A DNA stretch of 64,000 nucleotides from positions 1 to 64,000 of the forward strand of contig NZ_JACJQG010000048.1 of assembly GCF_014696435.1 (NCBI RefSeq), read 5' to 3'. The position numbers were made by a program, and so were the translations under genes. Shown here in pieces: positions 55,861 to 63,931 of this stretch. The stretch comes from Calothrix anomala FACHB-343 (GTDB taxonomy: Bacteria; Cyanobacteriota; Cyanobacteriia; Cyanobacteriales; Nostocaceae). The notes under the pieces were generated by a model, which saw nothing but the letters and a program-made list of their open reading frames with translations, did not search any database and was not told the DNA's origin. Position 1 is the first letter of the stretch. Each line of letters opens with the position of its first letter.

Positions 55861-56119
55861 AGTTCTCAAACTGGGGTTTGAGTTCTCAAACTGCAAATTT
55901 AGTTCTCAAACTGGGGTTTGAGTTCTCATTTCAGTGTATTCCGCACTCAAAAGTTGATATTTAGTTCTCAAACTGGGGTTTGAGTTCTCATTTCGGTGTA
56001 TTCCGCACTCAAAAGCTGATATTGAGTTCTCAAACTGGGGTTTGAGTTCTCATTTCGGTGTATTCCGCACTCAAAAGCTGATATTGAGTTCTCATTTCGG
56101 TGTATTCCGCACTCAATAA
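55861..56119. repeat. 62-bp tandem repeat array (three full units plus partials)
   Basis: Unit starts are at 55898, 55960 and 56022, with a shortened unit at 56084 and a partial run at 55861-55897. Each unit is TTTAGTTCTCAAACTGGGG plus a 43-bp segment with TTTGAGTTCTCA, GTGTATTCCGC and ACTCAAA. TTTGAGT and ACTCAAA are inverted, so each unit can fold. Internal differences are few (TTTAG/TTGAG, CAGTG/CGGTG). It ends about 95 bp before the amino-acid transporter start. It is not CRISPR-like, since there are no unique spacers. Confidence 0.85.
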
Positions 56120-56214
56120 TATTTATGAGTCTGGGAAACCTTGAGTAAATCTAGTTCGATGTTTATGAGTAACATCTAAATTGTTTGATGTAGAGGTTTA
56201 CCAGAGTAATTCTG

Positions 56215-57702
56215 ATGCAAAGAAGAAAATTCCGGCTGTTAACGATGCTGTTTGCAGCCATGCTATTGATCACCATCATTGCAGGTCAAAGTCATTCTCT
56301 CAAAGCAGCTTCACCTTTAGGTAAAGATACCCTAACGATGGTGACTTCCCCCGATTATCCGCCTTATGAATTTTATGATACTCAAGGCGGTGAAAGGCAA
56401 ATTGTTGGCTTTGATGTAGATATTGCCAAAAATCTGGCGCAAAAGCTGGGGTTTAAACTCAAAATCATGGAATCGGATTTTAATGGCTTAATTCCCGCAC
56501 TCCAAGCCAATCGCGCCGATTTTGTCATGGCGGGGATGACTCCAACTCCAGAACGCAAGAAAAATGTCGATTTTTCTCTAATTTATTACGAAGCTAAAGA
56601 TACCATTGTCGCTCCTAAAAATAGCAATCTCAAACAGCCGCCAGATTTAGCTGGCAAAAAAGTTGGCGTACAATTGGGAACTATTCAAGAACAAAATGCG
56701 AAAAAAATCGCCGAAAAAGTTACAGGAATTCAACTAAAACAATTAAATAAAGTCCCGGAAATTATTCAAGAAATTAAATCAGGGCGAATTGATGCAGCCA
56801 TTATTGAGGATACTGTGGCTAGGGGATTCGCTCAAGCTAACCCAGAATTAGAGTTTAACGTCATTTCTTCCGAAGAAGCTAGTGGTTCCGCGATCGCATT
56901 TCCCAAGGGTTCGGCGTTGGTAAAACCTTTTAATCAAGGTTTGCAACAAATGAAAGATAATGGCGAACTCGAAAAATTAGTTACCAAGTGGTTTACCCAA
57001 AGTACCTCAGCCCCCACTTTATCCTCACCTGCTAAAACTGGGTTAAATCTCGACTTTACCCGCATTCTCCCGGAAATTCCCTTTATCCTCAAAGGTATAC
57101 CCTTAACTTTATTATTTACACTCTTCTCCGTATTCCTTGGGTTAATTTGGGGTACAGTTCTCTCGTTGTGCAAAATTACCGGAATCAAACCCCTAACTTG
57201 GCTAGCTAATGCTTACACCTCAGTATTTCGCGGCACACCTTTATTATTACAATTAGCTTTGGTTTACTACGCCACACCCCAGCTGACAGGCTATGATATC
57301 TCAGCATTACAAGCAGGGGTGTTAACTTTTACACTCAATTCCGGCGCTTATATGTCGGAAACCATCAGGGGGGGAATCCAAGCTGTAGATAAAGGACAAG
57401 CTGAAGCGGCGATGTCGATGGGCGTTCCTTACCGATTAATGATGTGGGATATTATTCTCCCCCAAGCCTTGAAAAATATTCTCCCCGCCTTAGTAAATGA
57501 AACTATTGGACTATTGAAAGATTCGGCTTTAGTCTCAACAATTGGTGTAGTGGAAATATTACGCAGCGCCCAAATTGTCGGCGCAAATAAATATATTTAT
57601 TTTGAACCACTGCTATTTGCTGGGTTAATCTACTATGTTTTAGTTATGGGTCTAACTTGGAGTGCATCGGTTTTAGAAAGGAGATTGAGACAAAGTGAGT
57701 AA
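56215..57702 (+). CDS. Amino acid ABC transporter, substrate-binding protein fused to permease (BgtB-like)
   Basis: A 495-residue fusion. Signal peptide (residues 1-31), then a periplasmic solute-binding domain (about 35-265: SPDYPPYEFYDTQG, DFVMAGMTPTPERKKNVDFS). A linker leads to the inner-membrane permease (about 285-490: GIPLTLLFTLFSVFLGLIWG) with the EAA loop (QALKNILPALVNETIGLLKD) that docks the ATPase. Such fusions serve uptake of glutamine and basic amino acids in cyanobacteria (the Bgt system). The ATPase gene overlaps by 8 bp. Expression may be affected by the upstream 62-bp repeats. Confidence 0.9.
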   Translation: MQRRKFRLLTMLFAAMLLITIIAGQSHSLKAASPLGKDTLTMVTSPDYPPYEFYDTQGGERQIVGFDVDIAKNLAQKLGFKLKIMESDFNGLIPALQANRADFVMAGMTPTPERKKNVDFSLIYYEAKDTIVAPKNSNLKQPPDLAGKKVGVQLGTIQEQNAKKIAEKVTGIQLKQLNKVPEIIQEIKSGRIDAAIIEDTVARGFAQANPELEFNVISSEEASGSAIAFPKGSALVKPFNQGLQQMKDNGELEKLVTKWFTQSTSAPTLSSPAKTGLNLDFTRILPEIPFILKGIPLTLLFTLFSVFLGLIWGTVLSLCKITGIKPLTWLANAYTSVFRGTPLLLQLALVYYATPQLTGYDISALQAGVLTFTLNSGAYMSETIRGGIQAVDKGQAEAAMSMGVPYRLMMWDIILPQALKNILPALVNETIGLLKDSALVSTIGVVEILRSAQIVGANKYIYFEPLLFAGLIYYVLVMGLTWSASVLERRLRQSE

Positions 57703-58429
57703 CGTCCTAATTCGTACAGAATTCTTGTGCAAATCCTTTGGTAAACTTGATGTCCTCAAAGATATTTCCACAGAGATTAACCAAGGTGAAGTTGTCGCGA
57801 TTCTCGGCCCTTCTGGTTCTGGTAAATCTACTTTTCTCCGGTGCATAAATTTGTTAGAACGCCCGACGAAAGGTAGAATTTATTTTCACGATCGCGAAAT
57901 TACAAATCCTAAAGTAAATATTGGTCAAATTCGCCAACAATTAGTCATGGTATTTCAACACTTTAACTTATTTCCCCACATGACAGTGATGCAAAATGTC
58001 ACCTATGCGCCGATAAAAGTCAAGGGAGTAGATAAAGAGTTAGCCAAAACCAAAGGACTAGAGTTACTCACAAAAGTAGGTTTAGCCGAAAAAGCAGATG
58101 TTTACCCATCTAAATTATCAGGGGGACAGAAACAAAGAGTAGCGATCGCTCGCGCTTTAGCGATGGAACCAGAGATGATTTTATTTGACGAACCTACCTC
58201 AGCCTTAGATCCAGAAATGGTTAAAGATGTGCTGGAAGTGATGCAAGACTTAGCCCACACAGGAATTACAATGGCGATAGTCACCCATGAAATGGGATTT
58301 GCTAGAGAAGTCGCCAGTCGGATTATGTTTCTCGATCGTGGGGTTTTAGCAGAAGATACCACCCCTAGCCAATTCTTCCACAATCCCCACTGCGATCGCG
58401 CCAAGCAATTCTTAGAAAAAATGCTTTAG
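57695..58429 (+). CDS. Amino acid ABC transporter ATP-binding protein (GlnQ/BgtA-like)
   Basis: A 244-residue ATPase. Walker A is GPSGSGKST, the signature LSGGQKQR, Walker B is ILFDEPTSALDPE and the H-loop is VTHEMGFAREVA. It closely follows the GlnQ/HisP pattern for polar amino acid importers and overlaps the permease gene. The TAG stop at 58427-58429 lies at the edge of a small TA-flanked inverted-repeat element. Confidence 0.93.
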   Translation: MSNVLIRTEFLCKSFGKLDVLKDISTEINQGEVVAILGPSGSGKSTFLRCINLLERPTKGRIYFHDREITNPKVNIGQIRQQLVMVFQHFNLFPHMTVMQNVTYAPIKVKGVDKELAKTKGLELLTKVGLAEKADVYPSKLSGGQKQRVAIARALAMEPEMILFDEPTSALDPEMVKDVLEVMQDLAHTGITMAIVTHEMGFAREVASRIMFLDRGVLAEDTTPSQFFHNPHCDRAKQFLEKML

Positions 58430-58534
58430 TAGTCTGTCAGGGTTGAAATGAGGGACAGTAGTGTGAGCGTCTCGCTCACGCGGGCAAGATGCCCGCACTA
58501 CCAAAAACCCCTCAAAACAAAATTGACAGACTAC
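58429..58534. mobile_element. 106-bp inverted-repeat element at the ATPase stop codon
   Basis: GTAGTCTGTCA at the left and TGACAGACTAC at the right are exact inverses, flanked by TA on both sides (58427-58428 and 58535-58536). GAGCGTCTCGCTC and GCGGGCAAGATGCCCGC hairpins lie inside. Without the element the sequence would still read CTT TAG, so the insertion left the protein unchanged. No coding capacity. Confidence 0.75.
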
Positions 58535-58712
58535 TAGCAAAAAGCCCACGTTAGCGGTACAAGTCTGGCGAACGAACGCACTGGCTCCTTTTGACTTCCA
58601 AAGCAGGGGCACTGCTGATTTAAGCCCCAGCGATACCCGTTTTTACGTCTCAAGATATAAGTTTATTTAATTAAGACATATTAAATTTAAAAATTAATTC
58701 AGATATAAAATT

Positions 58713-58943
58713 ATGGCAACCGAGCAAGAACTTCAATCTCTTTTTAATACCTTAGATCGCGATCAAGATGGCAAAATCTCCATTAATGAGCTTTTTTTAA
58801 GCCCTGGTTTAAGTGCAGTCATCTCGGCTGAAACAGGTGTCAGTAGCCCCCAGGAATTGCTAGCTATGCATGGAGATAAAAACGGTAGTATCTCCTTTGA
58901 AGAGTTAAAGCAAGTAGTTAAGAAAGCAAGTAATTTAACCTAG
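58713..58943 (+). CDS. Two-EF-hand calcium-binding protein (CSE-like)
   Basis: A 76-residue soluble protein. The first EF-hand loop DRDQDGKISINE has all canonical calcium ligands. The second, HGDKNGSISFEE, has His at position 1 where Asp is normal, so it may bind weakly or only pair structurally. Size and layout resemble the cyanobacterial calcium sensor CSE (Asr1131 in Nostoc PCC 7120), linked to photosynthesis regulation and heterocyst biology. The gene stands alone, with a hairpin AAATCCCTC/GAGGGATTT downstream at 58966-58998. Confidence 0.87.
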   Translation: MATEQELQSLFNTLDRDQDGKISINELFLSPGLSAVISAETGVSSPQELLAMHGDKNGSISFEELKQVVKKASNLT

Positions 58944-58965
58944 CAATTAAAAAACCCAATACCCA

Positions 58966-58998
58966 AAATCCCTCTCTAGCTCACGCTTTGAGGGATTT
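58966..58998 (+). terminator. Hairpin after the EF-hand gene
   Basis: AAATCCCTC and GAGGGATTT form a 9-bp stem around a 15-base loop. No long T-run follows, so termination strength is uncertain. Confidence 0.5.
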
Positions 58999-59181
58999 GC
59001 AATTTCTAGCCTGTATAGCTACCAATAACTTATAATGCGTAAATAGGGCAAAATAGCGTGTTCCCATACTATTACTCCCATTTATTAGAGATTTTGGGAT
59101 AAAATAGCTGACTTTGTTTATTGCCATTACAACTGCCGCAATTTTTCAAGTCACAGTTTTGAGCTAGCAGTTAAGGATAAA

Positions 59182-59282
59182 TGTAGGTTGGGTTGAACGA
59201 AGTGAAACCCAACAAATCGCCGAAAATGTTGGGTTACCCTGCGGGAAGCCGCTCCGCGTCTACGTTCCTCAACCCAACCTAC
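59182..59282. repeat. GTAGGTTGGGTTGA inverted-repeat element
   Basis: GTAGGTTGGGTTGA at the left and TCAACCCAACCTAC at the right are exact inverses over 14 bp, with inner GTGAAACCCAACA/TGTTGGGTTA arms. It has no ORF. This looks like another short dispersed element. Confidence 0.7.
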
Positions 59283-59490
59283 ACGGTTTAAGGTTTTTGA
59301 CTGCTACCACACTTAATTAATAAGCATTTTTTATATATTTTATGATTTGTTTATATATTTTGAAACTTTACTCCTAATAATTTAAAGTAATATTAAGTTT
59401 AAAATATTAAGGAATCATGACATTCAATAATAATTAAACAAAGTTCTTAAGTTTGTCTTCATTGGGTGAGAGTAAATCTTGCCCTAAAAA

Positions 59491-59651
59491 GGGAGCATCC
59501 CAAATGTGCAAAAACGCCCTCACCCTATAAGGGTGGGGCTAGAAATACGAAGCCTGCGAAGGCAGGCTATCAAACTTTTAGCCTGCGAAGGCAGGCTTTG
59601 TTGGTATAGCAATACCCTTCTAGGGTATTGCGTCAAAATTGGGATGCTCCC
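59491..59651. mobile_element. 161-bp MITE with GGGAGCATCCCAA ends and 8-bp target duplication
   Basis: Terminal inverted repeats GGGAGCATCCCAA and TTGGGATGCTCCC are exact. CCTAAAAA occurs directly on both sides (59483-59490 and 59652-59659), a perfect 8-bp target duplication. The core holds AGCCTGCGAAGGCAGGCT hairpins and a unit shared with about 27700-27770. The ORF across it is spurious. Confidence 0.85.
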
Positions 59652-59922
59652 CCTAAAAATGCTGATTTATGCAGTAAAAGCCTTGTTTGCAAAATTGCAA
59701 TTTAGGCTAAATTTGTGCAAATTAAAATCAGCAATTATACAAACTTAAAATATTGCTGAAACAAAGAAATTTCAGTGATTTTATTTGTTGATTCTGAAAT
59801 TTCAGAATTGGTAAAGGCTAAATTTTTGCAGCAAACTTTTTGATACCAATTTAAAAATAAAGGGTGGCAGATAAACATCCCTAAACCCTTGTTTTATCGG
59901 CATTACTCATTTTGAATTTTGC

Positions 59923-59962
59923 GGAAAGTCTGAGCGGAGGTTTCCTCCGATCAGAACTTTCC
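59923..59962. repeat. 40-bp hairpin, GGAAAGT...ACTTTCC
   Basis: GGAAAGTCTGAGCGGAGG pairs with CCTCCGATCAGAACTTTCC around TTT, nearly perfect, flanked by AATTTTG heptamers on both sides. It could be a terminator-like or repeat-borne structure. Confidence 0.6.
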
Positions 59963-60041
59963 AAGAGAGAATTTTGAATTTTGAATTGGTCTAAGTTTGC
60001 TGTTTATTTGATGTGGTTATTAATGAGGCTGAAAACACGCT

Positions 60042-60626
60042 ATGTTACCGAAAGAGCGAATTAATTACACCTATCTACCCAAATTCAATTACAAAACCAT
60101 TTCCTCTAGATGTAAAAATTATTGTGTTAAGCTCTGCGGAACCAAGCGAACAGTCCCATTAGATAGACCCCATCATAAACATATTTTCTGGTCTTGGCTG
60201 GGTAGTTTTATTGGCATAGCCGCCACAGGTTATCTCTCCGCGAAAACTGGCTCACCTCTGCTCATGGCTCCCTTTGGCGCAACCAGCGTTTTAATCTTTG
60301 CTGTACCTGACAGTCCCTTAGCTCAACCCCGGAATGTGATTGGCGGTAACCTTATAGGAGCTTTAGTTAGCCTCACTATCTTACATCTTTTCGGTTCCGA
60401 ACCTTGGGCAATGGGAATGGCTGTAGCCACAGCCATCGGAATCATGCAGTTTACCCACACATTACACCCACCTTCAGGAGCAATTGCATTAGTCGTGATG
60501 ATGACAAAAGCGCAATGGCAATTTTTGCTCACACCAGCATTAGAAGGTTCCGTAATTCTGTTACTTTGTGCTGTAGTCTTCAATAACCTGGCACAAGAGA
60601 GGTCTTATCCCAAGCATTGGTTGTAA
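60042..60626 (+). CDS. HPP-family membrane protein
   Basis: A 194-residue protein with four to five transmembrane segments. The family motif HPPSGA lies in THTLHPPSGAIALVV; GSPLLMAPFGATSVLIFA and PLAQPRNVIGGNLIGAL are the other conserved blocks. HPP proteins are linked to nitrite transport in cyanobacteria and plastids. The N-terminal 60 residues are soluble and basic. It is not next to nitrate or nitrite genes here. The start ATG is not preceded by a clear ribosome site. Confidence 0.85.
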   Translation: MLPKERINYTYLPKFNYKTISSRCKNYCVKLCGTKRTVPLDRPHHKHIFWSWLGSFIGIAATGYLSAKTGSPLLMAPFGATSVLIFAVPDSPLAQPRNVIGGNLIGALVSLTILHLFGSEPWAMGMAVATAIGIMQFTHTLHPPSGAIALVVMMTKAQWQFLLTPALEGSVILLLCAVVFNNLAQERSYPKHWL

Positions 60627-60912
60627 GCTTTTACACTCTTAAGCCAGCACATTCTCACAATAAGGGAGTAGAGTTACAGAGAAGCAGGGGCGAGAAGAGG
60701 CGAGATATTCAGCCTTAATTGGCAATATAGCTTCTCTATTACTGAAATTTTGGTATTTTTTACTGATTTCAATGCGAATTACGGTTATCTTTACTTCAAG
60801 ATACAGTAATTACCGATTTATTCTGACCAATCAGGCGATCGCTCTTAGACTACCATAGGTAATTGCTGATACAGACAACTTATATTTTTCAGCTAATACA
60901 CAGGAGATAAAT

Positions 60913-61692
60913 ATGAAATTTGCTATTGATATTGGACATAATTGCCCACCAGATACAGGCGCATTAGGTATTAAAAAAGAAGATGATTTAACTAAAGCCG
61001 TCGGTACGCTGCTCATGCAAAAATTAAAAGCAGCCGGTCATACAGTAATTGATTGCACCCCAAAAACAGCTAGTAACGTCACCAACTCTCTAGCGCAAAG
61101 AACCAATAAAGCGAATGCCAATAATGTGAATATTTACGTTTCTATTCACTTTAATGCATTCAATGGTAAAGTTCATGGCTCAGAAGTTTTCGCCATGAGT
61201 AACGCCTCCAAAGGGATAGCGCAATCAGTTCTCAAAGAGATTGTCAAATTAGGATTTGCTAATCGCGGCGTCAAAAATACACCTTTATTCGTCTTAAGAA
61301 ATACACAAATGCCAGCTATTTTAATTGAATGCTGCTTTTGTGATTCCCAAAAAGATATGGATATCTTTGATGCCGAAAAAATGGCTGAAGCTATCAAAGA
61401 TGGATTAATTGGTGATTCAGGAGAAGAAACAGCTAAATCTGATAAATCTGATAAAGATGATAAAGATGATAAAGAGCATATTTTGGAAATTACAACAGCA
61501 ACTGTATTAAAACCCTCTACCGATCAATCCTCAGATTTACCTAAAGAGAGTTTAATTGAGATTGCTCCTGGAAAATACCCAGTCTTAGACGCTCGTTTTG
61601 AAGAACAGCATTACTGGGTGAAGTGGCCTGACAAAACCAAAGGAAACCGAGATACACATTTTGTGTTTGCTGGACACTGTAAGGTTGTGTAA
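60913..61692 (+). CDS. N-acetylmuramoyl-L-alanine amidase (Amidase_3) without signal peptide
   Basis: A 259-residue zinc amidase. Zinc ligands are His9 (DIGHN), a Glu in KKEDDLT and His in VSIHFNAF; the catalytic Glu is in ILIECCFCDSQKD. The amidase domain covers about 1-175. A low-complexity linker KSDKSDKDDKDDKEH and a C-terminal SH3-like region (PVLDARFEEQHYWVKW, about 215-259) follow. No signal peptide is present, so export needs another route, such as lysis, a phage-like holin, or a contractile or gas-vesicle-type context that is not visible here. Good ribosome site (AGGAGATAA). Confidence 0.88.
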   Translation: MKFAIDIGHNCPPDTGALGIKKEDDLTKAVGTLLMQKLKAAGHTVIDCTPKTASNVTNSLAQRTNKANANNVNIYVSIHFNAFNGKVHGSEVFAMSNASKGIAQSVLKEIVKLGFANRGVKNTPLFVLRNTQMPAILIECCFCDSQKDMDIFDAEKMAEAIKDGLIGDSGEETAKSDKSDKDDKDDKEHILEITTATVLKPSTDQSSDLPKESLIEIAPGKYPVLDARFEEQHYWVKWPDKTKGNRDTHFVFAGHCKVV

Positions 61693-61723
61693 TCAAACCA
61701 CACAAGGGCGGGGAAAACCATTG

Positions 61724-61916
61724 GTGTCAACTTAAGCTCAAAAGCCTTCTCTATCTCGTCTATCTCGTTTCCAGCCTCCGGCTGGAAATGCGTATTGCGA
61801 GGCTCTGCCTCGAAAGCTGGTAAATTGAGGCAGCAGCCCACAGATCATCGCTCCCACGCAGAGCATGGGAGCCAGTTAACACGCGCCGTATATAGCTTTT
61901 AGCTTAAGTTGACACG
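61724..61916. mobile_element. 193-bp element with GTGTCAACTTAAGCT ends
   Basis: GTGTCAACTTAAGCT at the left and AGCTTAAGTTGACAC at the right are exact inverses over 15 bp. Inner palindromes CCAGCCTCCGGCTGG and GCTCCCACGCAGAGCATGGGAGC occur. It sits within a GGGCGGGGAAA repeat that is cut and resumes at 61919, so it seems to have inserted into an older repeat. Confidence 0.65.
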
Positions 61917-62485
61917 TATGGGGGAAACCCCGCCCCTACAAAAATCTTAATTACCTATGATAAATTGACGCGAAGCCTCACAATCGTCGCTTCCATCCAT
62001 GACAAACCGTAGATGGCACTGCCATGCCCTCTAAAATAAAATAACCAATGCCCAATGCCCCATGCCCCATGCCCAATTACCGCAGATATACGCAGAAGTA
62101 TTGAGCTAACTCATAGCACCAATTATGTTTAATTACTGAATTCAGCAGGTAATGAGGTGTCACACCCCTGATAGCAGATAAGGGAAAATACTGTATTATT
62201 TATTAAATTAATCGAGCAGCAAATAATTTCTGCAAAAATAACTAGTTAATACTAGTGAATGTCACCAGCCAATTATAAAGATGATAATTCTCAACCACAT
62301 CTTTTTATTTGGAATTAGTGGTTAAGTCTACGCATCCTCAGATTAAGTAGGTAAGGCATAATATCAAGTTACTAAAATTCGGCAATAGATTATGTCCGAT
62401 GTTCGTAATCTACGAATGACGAATTGATATCAGCCCTACCTATGGTAAATATCCATTTGGGTCAATTATAAAGTTGTAAATTGTT
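61917..62485. other. Spacer between amidase and PilP/GspC-like genes
   Basis: Repeats fill the first part (a GGCACTGCCATGCC fragment of the GGCATGGC family near 62012, CCCCATG heptamers at 62046-62080). The rest, to 62485, is AT-rich with no gene and no clear signal. Confidence 0.5.
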
Positions 62486-63799
62486 TTACAGTCTCTGTCC
62501 TGTATAAATTGAGCGGACTTCGCCATTCCGACGAACAATCGCTTCCCCATTACTCACATCTACTAGTGTCCAGCCGCTAGAACCGATGTTTTCACCAATC
62601 GCAAAGCGTTGTGTAGTCCCATCAACTTTAAACAAAGCAGCAGATTTGCTTCCTAACTCTAATATTCCTTCTAAGATATGAGTAGGTTGTGATGTATTTA
62701 ACACAGCCTGTTGCAAGGATACAGTAGATACCGATGCTGTAGGTGTCGTTGGTGTAGACATCTGTGCTGGTGCAGCCCGGAATGGGACAACTGGTAATGT
62801 AGGTAGCAAATTGGATGATTGCCCAACTACCACTGGTGCAGTACGTACTGTTACAGGCTTTAAATCTGTGCGTACAGCCGCAGCAAACATGTTAACGCTG
62901 ACAGGTTTAGCGGGTTTGCGCACGGCAGTTAAAACATTTTTAACCGCGCTAGGACGGGAAATTTTTGATACAGTCGCTACAGGCGATTTAGTTTTGGGAA
63001 TTTGCGGTAGTAGAGACGGTACATTGCGCATCGGGGCTGGTGCTTGATACACGGGTATGTATATGCGCTCAACAATGTTCTTCGTAATTCTTGGGGCTGG
63101 GGGTGGATTATTTACGGCTAGAGGTGTGGGTAAAATCAGGTTTTTTTGCTCGCTAACTACAGGTAAAGCTGCTGTTTTGGGAATTTCACTCAAGGTGGTA
63201 TTTCCCGGAGTAGCGTAGCTTTGATTGTTTTTGCTTTGTTGCTGTTCAATAATTGACAGCGCCCCTAGCATGTAATCAACCAACTCTGCTTGAACATCAA
63301 CTTTTTTCGGTAACTCCGGCTGCGGTTCCTGGATATATGCGGATGTCAGTGGCTTAGAGGTGGCGAAAGTTAGCACTCTTGAATTGAATAAGTAGATTAT
63401 GCCCGCGATCGCTACACCGATAATCGTTGCCCCAACAATAATTAATCCACTAAAAGGACTCTTGCCTTTTTTCACCTTGCGAATAACTGCTTTTTTCGCA
63501 GGCGTATCAACTACTACTGGGTTGATGGGCTTTTCCCTGATTTGGGAAACTCCTTCCACCGATTGATGTAGTTCATCTGGCAAGACAATCTGAGGCATTT
63601 TCACTGTTTGCAGAGGTACATACTCTACATTCACAGTTTGGTGAGAGAAATCCCCGGTAGCATCCAGAACATTATCGATATCGGCAAAGATTTCATCCAT
63701 CAAGCCATCAGCGTAGACTTCAAAAGTCCAAGGCTCGTTGGTAATCAATTCATCTGATGGTTCTGGAATAATGATATGAGTGCTGGCTTCTTTTAACAT
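62486..63799 (-). CDS. Membrane-anchored protein with PilP/GspC-like C-terminal domain
   Basis: A 437-residue protein. The first 120 residues are acidic and cytoplasmic, then comes one transmembrane helix (GLIIVGATIIGVAIAGIIYLF, about 122-143). A long Pro/Val-rich periplasmic linker (PVVSEQKNLILPTPLAVNNP...) leads to a compact C-terminal domain of about 70 residues (ILELGSKSAALFKVDGTTQR, WTLVDVSNGEAIVRRNGEVR). That end resembles the homology region of type IV pilus/secretion inner-membrane proteins (PilP, GspC), which bind secretin partners. No pil or gsp genes are adjacent. Similar proteins of unknown function occur in filamentous cyanobacteria. The assignment to a secretion or pilus role is tentative. 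Confidence 0.6.
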   Translation of the reverse strand: MLKEASTHIIIPEPSDELITNEPWTFEVYADGLMDEIFADIDNVLDATGDFSHQTVNVEYVPLQTVKMPQIVLPDELHQSVEGVSQIREKPINPVVVDTPAKKAVIRKVKKGKSPFSGLIIVGATIIGVAIAGIIYLFNSRVLTFATSKPLTSAYIQEPQPELPKKVDVQAELVDYMLGALSIIEQQQSKNNQSYATPGNTTLSEIPKTAALPVVSEQKNLILPTPLAVNNPPPAPRITKNIVERIYIPVYQAPAPMRNVPSLLPQIPKTKSPVATVSKISRPSAVKNVLTAVRKPAKPVSVNMFAAAVRTDLKPVTVRTAPVVVGQSSNLLPTLPVVPFRAAPAQMSTPTTPTASVSTVSLQQAVLNTSQPTHILEGILELGSKSAALFKVDGTTQRFAIGENIGSSGWTLVDVSNGEAIVRRNGEVRSIYTGQRL

Positions 63800-63931
63800 A
63801 AGGCTTGTGGGTGGTAGTTGCGAGGACGGCTCAATACCGCCCCTACTGCCTGGAAATGAGTATTTTTTGTGAAACGTTCAATCTTCCGTCCATACTAGAC
63901 GAGTTGATTGGTTTGTGGTATTAAATTCAAC

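Noticed and set aside
55861-56119. Possible CRISPR array
   Set aside because: Units are contiguous and nearly identical along the full 62 bp, with no unique spacers and no cas genes nearby.
59506-59748. 80-codon ORF with basic residues, at first sight a small DNA-binding protein
   Set aside because: It lies across the GGGAGCATCCCAA element and its target duplication, and its sequence comes from hairpin repeats.
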